Assembly (NCBI RefSeq): GCF_018861315.1
Contig: NZ_JAHLDL010000007.1
Location: 1-64,000, forward strand
DNA length: 64,000 nucleotides
Source of the DNA: Clostridium bowmanii
GTDB lineage: Bacteria; Bacillota; Clostridia; Clostridiales; Clostridiaceae
Direction: 5' to 3'
In this document: piece after piece, positions 46,237 to 55,619 of the stretch
Numbering within the stretch: the stretch's first letter is position 1
How the letters are laid out: each line of letters opens with the position of its first letter
The notes under the pieces: generated by a model
The model's input: only the letters and a program-made list of their open reading frames with translations
Databases searched by the model: none
Told to the model about the DNA's origin: nothing
Translations under genes and position numbers: made by a program

Positions 46237-47160
46237 ATGTATATAGGACTTTTAACAGGATGTCTTGGTGGTATTCCACTTAAAGAAAAAGCAAAATGGG
46301 CAAGTCAGCATGGTTTTAAATCTTTAGAACTTGCGTGCTGGCCAAGAACTAATAACCGAGATTATTCAGGTAGTGAAATAGATGTAACTAATTTTACAAA
46401 AGAGGAAGCACAGGAGATTGTGGCATATTTTAACGAATATGGACTTACAATATCTTCAATTGCTTATTATGATAATAATTTAGATAGAGACCTTAGCGTG
46501 CGAGCTAAAATAAACAATCACTTTAAAAAGTGTGTTGATGCGGCAGTGCTTATAGGGGCTCCCTCAGTAGGAACTTTTGTAGGAAGAAACATAGATAAGT
46601 CGCTGGTGGAGAACTTTGATGAGTTTGAAATAGTCTTTGGAGAGCTAGTAAAGTATGCAGAGGATAAAGGCATTAAAGTAATAATAGAGAATTGTCCAAT
46701 GATAGGTTGGCAGGTAGAAGGACAACCAGGAACTATTTCCTTTACTCCGGAGCTTTGGAGAGAGATGTTTAAAAGGGTTCCTAACAAAAATTTTGGATTA
46801 AATTATGATCCGTCTCATATGCATGCACTTCTAATGGATTATATTACTCCTGTGAAGGAATTTAAGGATAGAATATTCCATGTACATGCAAAGGATACAG
46901 AAGTTTTTAAGGAAAAATTAAAAGATTATGGTGCATTTAATAAACTACTAAACTTAAGCCATGAGGATTTTGGATATTGGAGATATAGAATGCCAGGACT
47001 TGGTCAGGTAGACTGGAAAAGTCTTTTTAAAGAATTAAGCGAAATAGGTTATGATGGAGTCGTGAGTATTGAACATGAAGACCCTCTTTATGAAGGTAGC
47101 GCAGAAAAAGTGAAGGAAGGATTGCAAATTGGAATAGATTACCTTCAAAAATTAATATAA
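46237..47160 (+). CDS. Sugar phosphate isomerase/epimerase (xylose isomerase-like TIM barrel)
   Basis: 307 residues of the AP-endonuclease-2 fold. Metal-ligand blocks are visible: 'VIIENCPMIGW', 'NYDPSHMHALL', 'FHVHAKDTEVF' and 'VSIEHEDPLYEG'. With the Gfo/Idh partner it likely forms part of a short inositol- or keto-sugar pathway. No transporter or kinase is next to it. Confidence 0.87.
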   Translation: MYIGLLTGCLGGIPLKEKAKWASQHGFKSLELACWPRTNNRDYSGSEIDVTNFTKEEAQEIVAYFNEYGLTISSIAYYDNNLDRDLSVRAKINNHFKKCVDAAVLIGAPSVGTFVGRNIDKSLVENFDEFEIVFGELVKYAEDKGIKVIIENCPMIGWQVEGQPGTISFTPELWREMFKRVPNKNFGLNYDPSHMHALLMDYITPVKEFKDRIFHVHAKDTEVFKEKLKDYGAFNKLLNLSHEDFGYWRYRMPGLGQVDWKSLFKELSEIGYDGVVSIEHEDPLYEGSAEKVKEGLQIGIDYLQKLI

Positions 47161-47220
47161 TTATTTTCTATGAATATAACTAAAAAAGAGTTAAAATAAA
47201 GCTGTAACAGGCAGAATAAT

Positions 47221-47260
47221 AAATAGACATACAATGTTAAAAAACTGTATGTCTATTTTA
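47221..47260 (+). terminator. Terminator of the dehydrogenase-isomerase operon
   Basis: A perfect 13-bp inverted repeat AAATAGACATACA/TGTATGTCTATTT (47221-47233, 47246-47258) and T-rich end. Confidence 0.75.
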
Positions 47261-47303
47261 ATATGTAATGTTGCCTGAATTAATGAGAATTTTGGAGGGT
47301 ATT

Positions 47304-48152
47304 ATGCAAGGTAGCTTAGAAAAAACAGTATTGGAACAAGATTTCCCATTTAGATTATTTTTTAATGACGGGAACGCAAGTACACCTCATCATTTTCATG
47401 AGGATATTGAAATTATATATCTTGTGGAGGGAAATCTTAAAGTGGTGGTGAACAAGGATACCTATCACTTGATAGCTGGGGAGATACTTATTATAGGTTC
47501 GGGAGAGGTCCATTGTTTTTTTAAGCAAACAGAATTTAGCAAAAGAGCGGTTATACAATTTAGAATGTCCATATACGATAACTTTCTTTCGGGAACAAAA
47601 GATAATAGAATTATAAAACCGATGTTCACGCGTTCTAAGCTCCTGACCTGTGGAAGTGAAGTCCATGCTTTACTGGAAAAGCAGATAGTGGAGATTATTG
47701 ATGAATATGGTAAAGCTAAGGAAGGATACAAACTTGTTTTAAAAGCAAGGCTCTATGACTTAGCAGTTATATTACTTAGATATATGCCTAAAGAGGCACG
47801 CTCACTAGGGGATGAGAGGGGACAAATGGAGAGGCTTAAGAAACTTGATAAGGTTTTTGCATATGTAGAGAAAAATCATCAAAATCATATAGGGTTAGAT
47901 GAGATTTCGAAAGTAGCAGGCTTTAGTAAGTATCATTTCACTAGATTCTTTAAAGAAAATACTGGAATGACATTTTTGGACTATTTGAATAATTTTAGAA
48001 TAACGAAATCTGAGTGGTATCTTATGTATGATACTAATTCTATTATAGAAGTTGCATATAAATCCGGTTTTAATAGTGTTAAAACCTTTAACAGGGTATT
48101 TAAAAATTTGAAAGGGTGCGCACCTATGGAGTATAGAAAAACTATAAAATAG
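47304..48152 (+). CDS. AraC-family regulator with cupin sensor domain
   Basis: 282 residues: an N-terminal cupin ('HHFHEDIEIIYLVEGNLKVVV') likely binding a sugar, and a C-terminal pair of helix-turn-helix motifs ('IGLDEISKVAGFSKYHFTR', 'IIEVAYKSGFNSVKTFNRVFK'). ATG 47304 follows TTGGAGGGT. Probably controls the upstream dehydrogenase-isomerase pair. Confidence 0.9.
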   Translation: MQGSLEKTVLEQDFPFRLFFNDGNASTPHHFHEDIEIIYLVEGNLKVVVNKDTYHLIAGEILIIGSGEVHCFFKQTEFSKRAVIQFRMSIYDNFLSGTKDNRIIKPMFTRSKLLTCGSEVHALLEKQIVEIIDEYGKAKEGYKLVLKARLYDLAVILLRYMPKEARSLGDERGQMERLKKLDKVFAYVEKNHQNHIGLDEISKVAGFSKYHFTRFFKENTGMTFLDYLNNFRITKSEWYLMYDTNSIIEVAYKSGFNSVKTFNRVFKNLKGCAPMEYRKTIK

Positions 48153-48208
48153 CGCTGATATGGTAATAACAACACTGTTCTACTTAGAAATTATTACCTT
48201 CTTTAATA

Positions 48209-48973
48209 TTATATAAACCAAGATAATACATGTTTGTATTGAAAAGTGTCACCGTAGGTTAACTTGTTAAGCACTATTATGGAATCTTTTACCTTAGTTA
48301 GGTAATTTGAGTAATATTGATCGGTTTTATTTAAAGTATTTTTGCAAACCATTGGTGAATTAAAAACTAAATATTTTCTGCATATAAATGGTCTTGCATT
48401 ATAGATTGCACAATTGTTATTGTTGTCTAAAAAGGAACATCGAATATTAGAGGTGGAATATAATTTGTAGTTTTCATCCATAAATCTACCGTTAATATGT
48501 ACAAGTTCAGATAGTGTATCTTTGTTTTCAATGATTCTATTCTTAAACTCAGCAAGTTTATCAGCAGAATAATGTTCGCTCATATATTCTTTTATTAACT
48601 CATTTTCAAGTTGGCTTGATAAGATGGGTAAATAGCAGCAATAATTACAACCCTGTTTACAAGAAGTTACTTTTTCAATAGGTTTTAAAGCATTATCAAG
48701 TTTTTCGTAAAGGCGTCTGAGTTTACGTATGGCCTCCTCCTTAGATAATCCGGAATTTATATTATTAATTCTGGATTTAATAAAATCATCTAAACTCTTT
48801 ACTGCTAAAGTAATTTCAGTTTGATCGTAAATAATTTTACGACCATTATCAGGGAATACCATTGTTTCATAAATGTGCTTTTTTTTCATACAACAGTCAG
48901 AGAAAATCTTACCACTTCCACATATGCATAATTGATCTTTAGGAATTATTGCCACACTAGCATTGATTTGCAT
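48209..48973 (-). CDS. YkgJ-family cysteine-cluster protein with SEC-C motif
   Basis: 254 residues. The N-terminus has a SEC-C zinc motif ('CICGSGKIFSDCC'); the middle has the YkgJ CxxxCxxCC pattern ('CKQGCNYCC') and later cysteines ('CSFLDNNNNCAIYNARPFICRKY' in parts). Likely binds zinc or an iron-sulfur cluster; biochemical role unknown. AGGGAGG precedes the ATG. Confidence 0.82.
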   Translation of the reverse strand: MQINASVAIIPKDQLCICGSGKIFSDCCMKKKHIYETMVFPDNGRKIIYDQTEITLAVKSLDDFIKSRINNINSGLSKEEAIRKLRRLYEKLDNALKPIEKVTSCKQGCNYCCYLPILSSQLENELIKEYMSEHYSADKLAEFKNRIIENKDTLSELVHINGRFMDENYKLYSTSNIRCSFLDNNNNCAIYNARPFICRKYLVFNSPMVCKNTLNKTDQYYSNYLTKVKDSIIVLNKLTYGDTFQYKHVLSWFI

Positions 48974-49229
48974 TATAATCTTTCCTCCCTAGTTATAGAC
49001 ACATTCAAATTAATAAAAAGTCAGTTTGTTAGTGCATTTATTTGAATATGCCTTGATATTTGTATATAATCTCTGCTTTTTTATTATATTATATTACAAT
49101 AGATATTTTTAAGCTACAACAAACAGTAAATTTATTACAGCATTTTATAAAGAAAGATGAATTTTAAACTTTTACTCTAATTAGAAAAATTATCAGTATA
49201 TTTTACAAGGGAATACAAACAATACATTT

Positions 49230-49652
49230 ATGTGGAAAAGATATATTATATATGGACTTTTAGGTCTCTGCGCAGAGGTTTTGTGGAACGGCTTTGGAGC
49301 AATGCTTACGGGTGACTTATTACTTAGGGGCACCACATGTATTTGGATGTTTCCTATATATGGTCTTGCTGTATTTCTTGAACCAGTACATTATAGGATA
49401 AGACATCTTCCGCTTTTAGCTCGGGGAGGTATATATATGGTTCTTATATTTGCAGTAGAATTAGTCAGCGGACTATTGCTTAGGTCTGTTTTAGGTGCGT
49501 GCCCTTGGAACTATGTGAATAAAACATTGTCAATATATGGGATGATTACATTGGAGTATGCGCCCATATGGATTGTGCTTGGGATTATTTTTGAGAAGAT
49601 CCATGATGTTATAACACGTATTGAAAATAGTATAAAGTATAATTCTAAATGA
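49230..49652 (+). CDS. Putative ABC-transporter-type IV membrane protein (PF06541-like)
   Basis: 140 residues with four hydrophobic helices (about 3-22, 32-52, 65-88, 105-130) and the 'W-FPIYGL' and 'ACPWNY' motifs of the family. Often annotated as a putative ABC permease, though the role is not established. Its ribosome binding site is weak. The 258 bases before it are AT-rich without a clear gene. Confidence 0.7.
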   Translation: MWKRYIIYGLLGLCAEVLWNGFGAMLTGDLLLRGTTCIWMFPIYGLAVFLEPVHYRIRHLPLLARGGIYMVLIFAVELVSGLLLRSVLGACPWNYVNKTLSIYGMITLEYAPIWIVLGIIFEKIHDVITRIENSIKYNSK

Positions 49653-49758
49653 TCAATTAGAACATAATTAGAATTATAAAAGAATTATGCTGTGAATTTA
49701 TTGTTATAAATATATTGAACGCACTGCAGGGTTTTCTGGCTCTTGTTATAGCTAGAAG

Positions 49759-49856
49759 TTAAATCATCTTCTCCGAAGCTTCAATATTAACGACTTCAGA
49801 AGGAAAGCCACCCACTTATAGTAAGTAGGTGGCTTTCCTTCTGAAATGTCGTTAAA
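49759..49856 (-). repeat. Dispersed structured repeat, copy 2
   Basis: 98 bp on the minus strand, the best-formed copy: outer arms TTTAACGAC and GTCGTTAA, TTCAGAAGG with CCTTCTGAA, an apical stem AAAGCCACCTACTT with its near complement, then the small hairpin CTTC-GGA-GAAG and ATGATTTAA. It lies in the 483-base gap between the membrane protein and ferritin-like genes, 80 bases from an orphan IS605-type right end. Confidence 0.88.
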
Positions 49857-49936
49857 GTCAATTCAACGGGTAACTCACAATATGTTTTAAAGTAAATTTT
49901 TAATAGATTCTTCAATTTTCATTGGTTCTGTACTTG

Positions 49937-49985
49937 AGTGAACCTCACATGACTTAAATCACGTGCTTCTAAGATTACTCTTAGA
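49937..49985 (-). mobile_element. Orphan IS200/IS605-type right end
   Basis: Read on the minus strand, 45 of 49 bases match 249-297 of the tnpB-linked right end, including the CACGTGA/TCATGTG hairpin and GGTTCACT. Similarity fades past 49985 (GGAAAATC-like). No tnpB or tnpA is present beside it. It is a relic or a palindrome-associated remnant. Confidence 0.8.
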
Positions 49986-50135
49986 TTTTCCTGCAACTTT
50001 TCCATTCTTACAGAAATTATAAAAGGAACTTGTTGTATAAGATTTCAAAATATGATAAAATAATATTAATTACTATTAAAGAATTAATATAAATAAGAAC
50101 GTAAATTTTTATAACATATTAAGGAGGAGACAATA

Positions 50136-50627
50136 GTGAATAATCAAGAACTGATGATCTTAAAAGGAGCAATTATTAATGAAATAGAAGGGTATGAATT
50201 TTATAACATGGCAGCAAACGGATCTAATTCTCTAGAAGTTAAAAATGCATTTTTAGAACTTGCACAGGAAGAAATGAAGCATGTAGTTTGGCTAAAGGAT
50301 TTGTTTAGCAAGATTAAAGATGATAATATCGTGGATTTTCAATTGGCATTAATTCCTGAACCAGCTTCACCAGCAATTTTTAAATGGGAGAATATTGATA
50401 GAAAAGATGCTGGAATTGCTGTATCTGCCTTTGGAATTGGAATACAAATGGAAAAAGCATCAATAGAGTATTATACAAAGGCTACCAAAGAAACAGAACT
50501 TAAAGAAGCGAAAGCATTATATACTATTTTGATTAAATGGGAAAACATTCATTTAGATAAATTTTCATCTCAATATGAGGAATTAAAAGAAGAATGGTGG
50601 TCAGAACAAGGATATGCACCATTTTAA
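50136..50627 (+). CDS. Ferritin-like (rubrerythrin-type) protein
   Basis: 163 residues forming a four-helix bundle with di-iron ligands: 'NEIEGYEFY' (first Glu), 'ELAQEEMKHVVWL' (EE-x-x-H) and a second half 'QMEKASIEYY' and 'WENIHLDKF' (Glu and His). There is no rubredoxin domain at the C-terminus. Likely handles peroxide or iron. GTG start after AAGGAGGAG. Confidence 0.85.
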   Translation: MNNQELMILKGAIINEIEGYEFYNMAANGSNSLEVKNAFLELAQEEMKHVVWLKDLFSKIKDDNIVDFQLALIPEPASPAIFKWENIDRKDAGIAVSAFGIGIQMEKASIEYYTKATKETELKEAKALYTILIKWENIHLDKFSSQYEELKEEWWSEQGYAPF

Positions 50628-50680
50628 ATAAGCTTATTTTAATTAGTTTTTAAAGCGTAAGTTAATATATAATCATAGTG

Positions 50681-50717
50681 AAAAACCACCGTTATATCAA
50701 ATATAGCGGTGGTTTTT
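50681..50717 (+). terminator. Terminator of the ferritin-like gene
   Basis: Stem AAAAACCACCG with CGGTGGTTTTT plus a TATAT/ATATA inner part. It lies in the 334-base gap 50628-50961, whose remainder is AT-rich with no clear motif. Confidence 0.8.
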
Positions 50718-50961
50718 ATATTGGGGGGATAGAAACAATCAAATAAGTAGTTACTAATGTAAAAAATTATATAATTAAAGTTACTATAATATATACTATG
50801 TAAATTTCAAGAAAAGGTTACTGGGTTTTAGAATATTTAAAAAATAAATAATCATTTTTTAGCACTTTATATTAAAATAAATTCTAAGTGCGACTTTAGG
50901 TATAATAAATCACGCAATTAGAGAAAATAATAAAAAGTAAATTTGAAAGGAGCATGATTTT

Positions 50962-51162
50962 ATGGTAAATCAAACGGTAGAGTTTATAAATAAAGGATTT
51001 AAGATAATGAAGTTTGAACGTGCTCTTGACCTTGTTAATGGTCAAGAGATAGGGAAGATAGAACTTAAGGCATTGGATGGGCATAGGGAATATATAACCT
51101 TAGATGATAATGGTGCAGATGAAATAGAAAGAAATTTATTTGAATATTTAATAAACAAATAG
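50962..51162 (+). CDS. Small protein of unknown function
   Basis: 66 residues, soluble, no motif known to me; mixed alpha/beta look ('IGKIELKALDGHREYITLDD'). AAAGGAG lies ten bases before ATG 50962, supporting that it is translated. It is followed by a terminator-like hairpin and stands alone. Confidence 0.6.
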   Translation: MVNQTVEFINKGFKIMKFERALDLVNGQEIGKIELKALDGHREYITLDDNGADEIERNLFEYLINK

Positions 51163-51252
51163 GCTTAATAGCTATGCTGTTATATTGAACAATCATATTA
51201 TATTAAACAGGATATATTAATAATGATAAAGTATTATAATTGGAATTATGTA

Positions 51253-51293
51253 AATAAGGTATGCTTATAACAATAAGTATATCTTATTGTATT
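51253..51293 (+). terminator. Terminator after the 66-residue gene
   Basis: A 16-bp stem (51253-51268 with 51273-51288, two G-U pairs, loop AACA), then T-rich sequence. The G-U pairs favour the plus strand. It is the only clear structure in the 328-base gap 51163-51490. Confidence 0.65.
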
Positions 51294-51490
51294 TTATTAC
51301 TATCGTGTTAATTTAAAATAAGAGATGTAATTATTATAAATATATTGTAAAATAGAGTTTGTTTGTTCAAGAAAATTCACACATATTAATTTTTTTAACT
51401 TAACCCATATTAGGTTATACTTATTTGTACTGATTAAAACAAATAAAATATAATATTCAAATTAAAAATAAATTTTAGGAGGAATTTCAT

Positions 51491-52486
51491 ATGAAAAAGG
51501 TTGCGGTTATATTTAATGGAGGAACAATAGCAATGACGGTTGATCCAAGAATAAAGGCTGCAATTCCAACTTTAAGTGGAGAAGAAATAATGTCTATGGT
51601 TACTGGAATTGAAAATTTTGCTGAGGTAGAATCATATACGTTTTCAAGTTTACCTGGGCCTCATGTGACACCAGAGCTTATGATGGAACTATCCAAATAC
51701 ATACAAAGTTTTTTACGCAGAGATGATATATGCGGAGTTGTAGTGACACATGGCACAGATTCCCTTGAGGAAACGGCATATCTATTGCACCTAACTATAG
51801 ATAATCCAAAGCCTGTAATTGTTACAGGTTCCATGAGAAATAGTTCGGAACTTGGGTATGATGGACCGGCAAATTTATCAGCCTCGATTTGTACAGCTAT
51901 TTCCCCAGAGGCTCGTAATAGGGGGGTACTGGTGTGCTTAAATGATGAACTTAATTGTGCGGGTGAAGTTACTAAATCACATTCAATGCATCTAAATACT
52001 TTTCAGAGCCCAGAATTTGGTCCAATAGGGATTATAGATAATAATGAAGCAATATTTTACAGAGATAGTTTGAAAAAAGAACATATTATTACAGAAAAAA
52101 TAGAGACTAGAGTAGATTTAATAAAAGCTTGTGCTGGAATGGATTCTAAATTAATTGATTTTTGTGTTGAGCAAGGTGCAAGAGGACTTGTTATTGAAGC
52201 TATGGGGAGAGGGAATATTCCACCTAAAATGGCTAAAGGAGTAGAAAAAGCCATAGAAAAAGGAGTAGCAGTAGTTATGGTATCTAGATGCTTTAAAGGA
52301 AGAGTATTAGATTCCTATGGATATCCAGGTGGTGGAAAGGAACTTAGAAATGCTGGAGTTATTTTTGGGGATAGTTTGCCAGGCCAAAAGGCTAGAATTA
52401 AACTTATGCTTGCACTTGCAAAGACCGCAAATATAGAAGAAATTGAAAGAATGTTCGAGAGTGGACGTTATAAAAGCCGAATTTAA
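51491..52486 (+). CDS. ansA: L-asparaginase (type I)
   Basis: 331 residues. The first active-site Thr is in 'FNGGTIAM' (Thr12) and the second catalytic block in 'VVTHGTDSLEETAYLL', with 'VTGSMR' following. Hydrolyses asparagine to aspartate and ammonia; no signal peptide, so cytosolic. TTAGGAGG precedes the ATG. Glutaminase side activity is possible. Confidence 0.93.
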   Translation: MKKVAVIFNGGTIAMTVDPRIKAAIPTLSGEEIMSMVTGIENFAEVESYTFSSLPGPHVTPELMMELSKYIQSFLRRDDICGVVVTHGTDSLEETAYLLHLTIDNPKPVIVTGSMRNSSELGYDGPANLSASICTAISPEARNRGVLVCLNDELNCAGEVTKSHSMHLNTFQSPEFGPIGIIDNNEAIFYRDSLKKEHIITEKIETRVDLIKACAGMDSKLIDFCVEQGARGLVIEAMGRGNIPPKMAKGVEKAIEKGVAVVMVSRCFKGRVLDSYGYPGGGKELRNAGVIFGDSLPGQKARIKLMLALAKTANIEEIERMFESGRYKSRI

Positions 52487-52577
52487 TAAAGAATTTATAT
52501 CTTAATATTCGTGATGGCATTGACGCATATAAATATTTTTGTTATTATGTTTGTACAAAAACAAAATATTCACTACA

Positions 52578-52718
52578 ACTCATATAGTTCTGATAATAGG
52601 GTTCAGAAGTTTCTACCGAATACCAAAAATATTCGACTATGAGTAATCTGTGAGGCCATTTAATACCTTTGTATTAGTGACCGCTATGGTTTCTCATGAA
52701 CCCTAGTGGTTTTATTTT
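52578..52718 (+). promoter_or_regulatory. Guanine-class purine riboswitch with terminator
   Basis: The aptamer (52578-52644) has P1 ACTCATA/TATGAGT, the two conserved loops around 'GGGTTCAG' and 'GTTTCTACC', and GAC-TAT at J3/1, where C52637 indicates guanine rather than adenine. The expression platform has an intrinsic terminator, CCGCTA-GGTT (52681-52691) with AACC-TAG-GG (52699-52709) followed by T-rich 52710-52718, so guanine should turn the permease off. Confidence 0.92.
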
Positions 52719-52747
52719 GTATTGTAAACATTATGGAGGTTGACTAA

Positions 52748-54112
52748 ATGGAACGTTTTAAGTTAGAAGAAAATGGAAGCGACGTAAGAAAAGAAATTAT
52801 TGGAGGAGTAACTACATTTTTAACAATGGCATACATTATTGCAGTTAATGGAAATATATTGGGGGATCCTGGGGTAGGAATGCCAGCAGCTGCTGTAGTA
52901 ACAGTAACTTGTTTAATGGCAGGACTTACCACAATATTTATGGGAGTATATGCTAATCTTCCTTTTGCACTAGCACCAGGAATGGGACTCAATGCATTTT
53001 TTGCTTATACTGTAGTAATAGGAATGAAAGTTCCATGGCAAGTAGCACTAGCGGCTGTTTTTGTAGAAGGCATTATTTTTATTATATTATCTTTAACTAG
53101 TGTGAGAGAGGCAGTAGTTAATGCTATACCAACAACTTTAAAATTAGCAGTTACTGCAGGTATAGGGCTCTTTATTGCATTTATTGGGTTTGTAGATGCT
53201 GGTATTGTAATTAGTAATGATGCAACAAAGGTTGCCCTTGGTAATTTTACAAGGCCAACAGTATTAATAACTGTAATTGGAGTAATTATAATTGTAGTTT
53301 TGTCTAAGAAAAATGTTAAAGGAGCTATGTTATGGGGAATAGCTGCAAGTACAATATTGGCTTGGATATTTGCTATAATATCACCTCAGGCAGCAGCAAC
53401 ATATGGAATAGGTACTCCCAAAGGTATATTTAAATTTGAATCAATAGCACCAATTGCTGGTAAACTAGATTTTTCATACCTAACTGATACAAGTAAAATA
53501 TTGGAATTTCTTACAATAGTATTAACATTTTTATTTGTTGATTTTTTCGATACTGTAGGAACCTTAGTAGGAGTTGCATCTAAGGTTGGACTTGTTGATA
53601 AAAATGGTAATGTAAAAAATGCTGGACGTGCGTTACTTGTAGATGCGGTTGGTACTACTGTGGGAGCTTTCCTTGGGACTTCAACTGTAACTACTTTTGT
53701 AGAAAGTTCGGCGGGATTTGCAGAAGGCGCTAGAACTGGACTCGCTTCTGTTATAACTGGAGTATTATTTTTAATAGCAATGTTTTTCTCACCACTATTC
53801 GTTGCAATACCATCCTGTGCAACTGCACCTGCGCTAATAGTTGTAGGATTCTTTATGATGGAAAACATAGTTAAAATAGATTTTAGTGATTTTACAGAGG
53901 GAGTTCCTGCCTTCTTAACAATCGCATTAATGCCACTTACTTATAGTATTGGAGATGGTTTAACTATAGGAATTCTTTCTTATGCAGTTTTAAATCTTGC
54001 AAACAATATATTTACTAGGGATGCTAGTAAAAGAAAAAAGGTTTCAATTGTAATTTATATTTTGGCAGTATTATTTATCGCTAAATTGGTTATCACAGGG
54101 TTAAATCAATAA
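52748..54112 (+). CDS. NCS2/AzgA-family guanine/hypoxanthine permease
   Basis: 454 residues with 12-14 hydrophobic helices and AzgA motifs ('GVTTFLTMAYIIAVN', 'ALAPGMGLNAFF', 'DFFDTVGTLVGVAS', 'TSTVTTFVESSAGF'). Imports hypoxanthine and guanine by proton symport. Control by the guanine riboswitch 100 bases upstream supports the substrate. TGGAGG precedes the ATG. Confidence 0.95.
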   Translation: MERFKLEENGSDVRKEIIGGVTTFLTMAYIIAVNGNILGDPGVGMPAAAVVTVTCLMAGLTTIFMGVYANLPFALAPGMGLNAFFAYTVVIGMKVPWQVALAAVFVEGIIFIILSLTSVREAVVNAIPTTLKLAVTAGIGLFIAFIGFVDAGIVISNDATKVALGNFTRPTVLITVIGVIIIVVLSKKNVKGAMLWGIAASTILAWIFAIISPQAAATYGIGTPKGIFKFESIAPIAGKLDFSYLTDTSKILEFLTIVLTFLFVDFFDTVGTLVGVASKVGLVDKNGNVKNAGRALLVDAVGTTVGAFLGTSTVTTFVESSAGFAEGARTGLASVITGVLFLIAMFFSPLFVAIPSCATAPALIVVGFFMMENIVKIDFSDFTEGVPAFLTIALMPLTYSIGDGLTIGILSYAVLNLANNIFTRDASKRKKVSIVIYILAVLFIAKLVITGLNQ

Positions 54113-54138
54113 TAATAAAATAAGTTTAGAATTACTTA

Positions 54139-54185
54139 GAAAAGACAGGTACATTTGCAGTGATATGTACTTGTCTTTTCTTTAT
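54139..54185 (+). terminator. Terminator of the purine permease
   Basis: A 16-bp stem (54139-54154 with 54165-54180, one G-U) followed by TTTATT. Confidence 0.8.
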
Positions 54186-54255
54186 TAATAAAAGTACTGT
54201 AACAAAGCTAGTGCCACCCGAATAACATAATACAAAATTGTATAAGGGTGGTATT

Positions 54256-55410
54256 ATGAAAATAAATAATAGGCTATCCAATATTAATGAATATCATTTC
54301 AAAAAAATTGAAGATATGAAAAATGAATATCTTCACACCGGGAAAAAAATCATTGACTTGAGCATAGGGGATCCAGATTTAGAAGTTAATTCAAAAATAA
54401 CTGATGCCCTAGTAGATGGATTAAAAGGGTATAGGTATAATAACTACCCTCCTTATGATGGTATAATTGAACTTAAAAAAGCGGTTATAAAATATTATAA
54501 GGAGATTTATTCTGTATGTTTAGATTTGGAGGAAGTGATAATTCTTATAGGCTCAAAAGAAGGCATAAGCAATATCATCCCAGCAGTATGCGATGTGGGA
54601 GAGTATGTAATAGTGCCAGAACCTGCATATCCTGTTTATAGTATCTGTTCAAAACTGTGGGGCTGCATTCCTTATACTATCCCGTTAAAGGAAAGCAATG
54701 GATATATGCCCGATCTCAATATTATCCCGAAGGAAATCATCTCTAAATGTAAACTTATATTTATAAATTATCCTAATAATCCAACTGGTGCAGTAGCAAG
54801 TTCAGAGTTCTACAAGAATATTGTAAAGTTTTCTTATGATAATAACATTGTTTTATGTAATGATTCGGCATATAATGAGATAATTAAGGTAGACAAAAAA
54901 ACTATTAGTCTTATGCAATATGATGTAAAAAGGCAATTTGTGGAGTTTGGAACTCTATCTAAAACTTACAATATGACAGGATATAGAATAGGTTATGCTG
55001 TAGGGAATGCTAAAGTAATAAATGCGCTTTTAAAGGTGAAAAGTAATTGTGATTCTGGTCAATTTATTCCATTGCAAAAGGCCGCAATTGCTGCTTTTAA
55101 TTTAGAACGTGATTATATTCAAAATCTAAGAAAAATATATGATGAAAGGCGACAAGTTGCTAAAAGGATTCTGCTCCAAAAGAACATTGAATTTTTTGAT
55201 GCGGAGGGGACCTTTTATTTGTGGTGCAAAACACCTAAAAATTATACAACTAATGAGTTTTGCGCGGAACTATTGATTAATCATGGAATTGTGGTTACAC
55301 CTGGGAATGTTTTTGGCAACCTTGGATACGATTATTTCCGTATAGCATTGACTAAAGATAGACTTATTATTGAAGAAGCTTTAAAATCTTTAAAAAAATG
55401 TGGTGATTAA
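54256..55410 (+). CDS. LL-diaminopimelate aminotransferase-like PLP enzyme
   Basis: 384 residues, class I fold. 'LSIGDPDL', 'GSKEGISNIIPA', 'YPNNPTGAVAS' and the PLP lysine in 'GTLSKTYNMTGYRIG' match the DapL/aspartate aminotransferase group. DapL would convert tetrahydrodipicolinate to LL-DAP in one step, feeding DapF, but a broader aminotransferase role cannot be excluded. ATG 54256 follows AAGGGTGG. Confidence 0.8.
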   Translation: MKINNRLSNINEYHFKKIEDMKNEYLHTGKKIIDLSIGDPDLEVNSKITDALVDGLKGYRYNNYPPYDGIIELKKAVIKYYKEIYSVCLDLEEVIILIGSKEGISNIIPAVCDVGEYVIVPEPAYPVYSICSKLWGCIPYTIPLKESNGYMPDLNIIPKEIISKCKLIFINYPNNPTGAVASSEFYKNIVKFSYDNNIVLCNDSAYNEIIKVDKKTISLMQYDVKRQFVEFGTLSKTYNMTGYRIGYAVGNAKVINALLKVKSNCDSGQFIPLQKAAIAAFNLERDYIQNLRKIYDERRQVAKRILLQKNIEFFDAEGTFYLWCKTPKNYTTNEFCAELLINHGIVVTPGNVFGNLGYDYFRIALTKDRLIIEEALKSLKKCGD

Positions 55411-55619
55411 TATTATTATTGGTATAATATAAGTTATATAGGAAATATTTTATTATAAGTGTGAACTATTTTAAAAATACATTAAAATACATTTTAACAG
55501 TATTTTTTTAAATAAAAAACGTAATTAAAGTGAAAACTTATGATTTTGACTTGAAATTGTGGTGTTGGTTTATGTATAATTATAAGGATTCACAATGAAC
55601 ATTGGAAGGAAGCGTTGTT

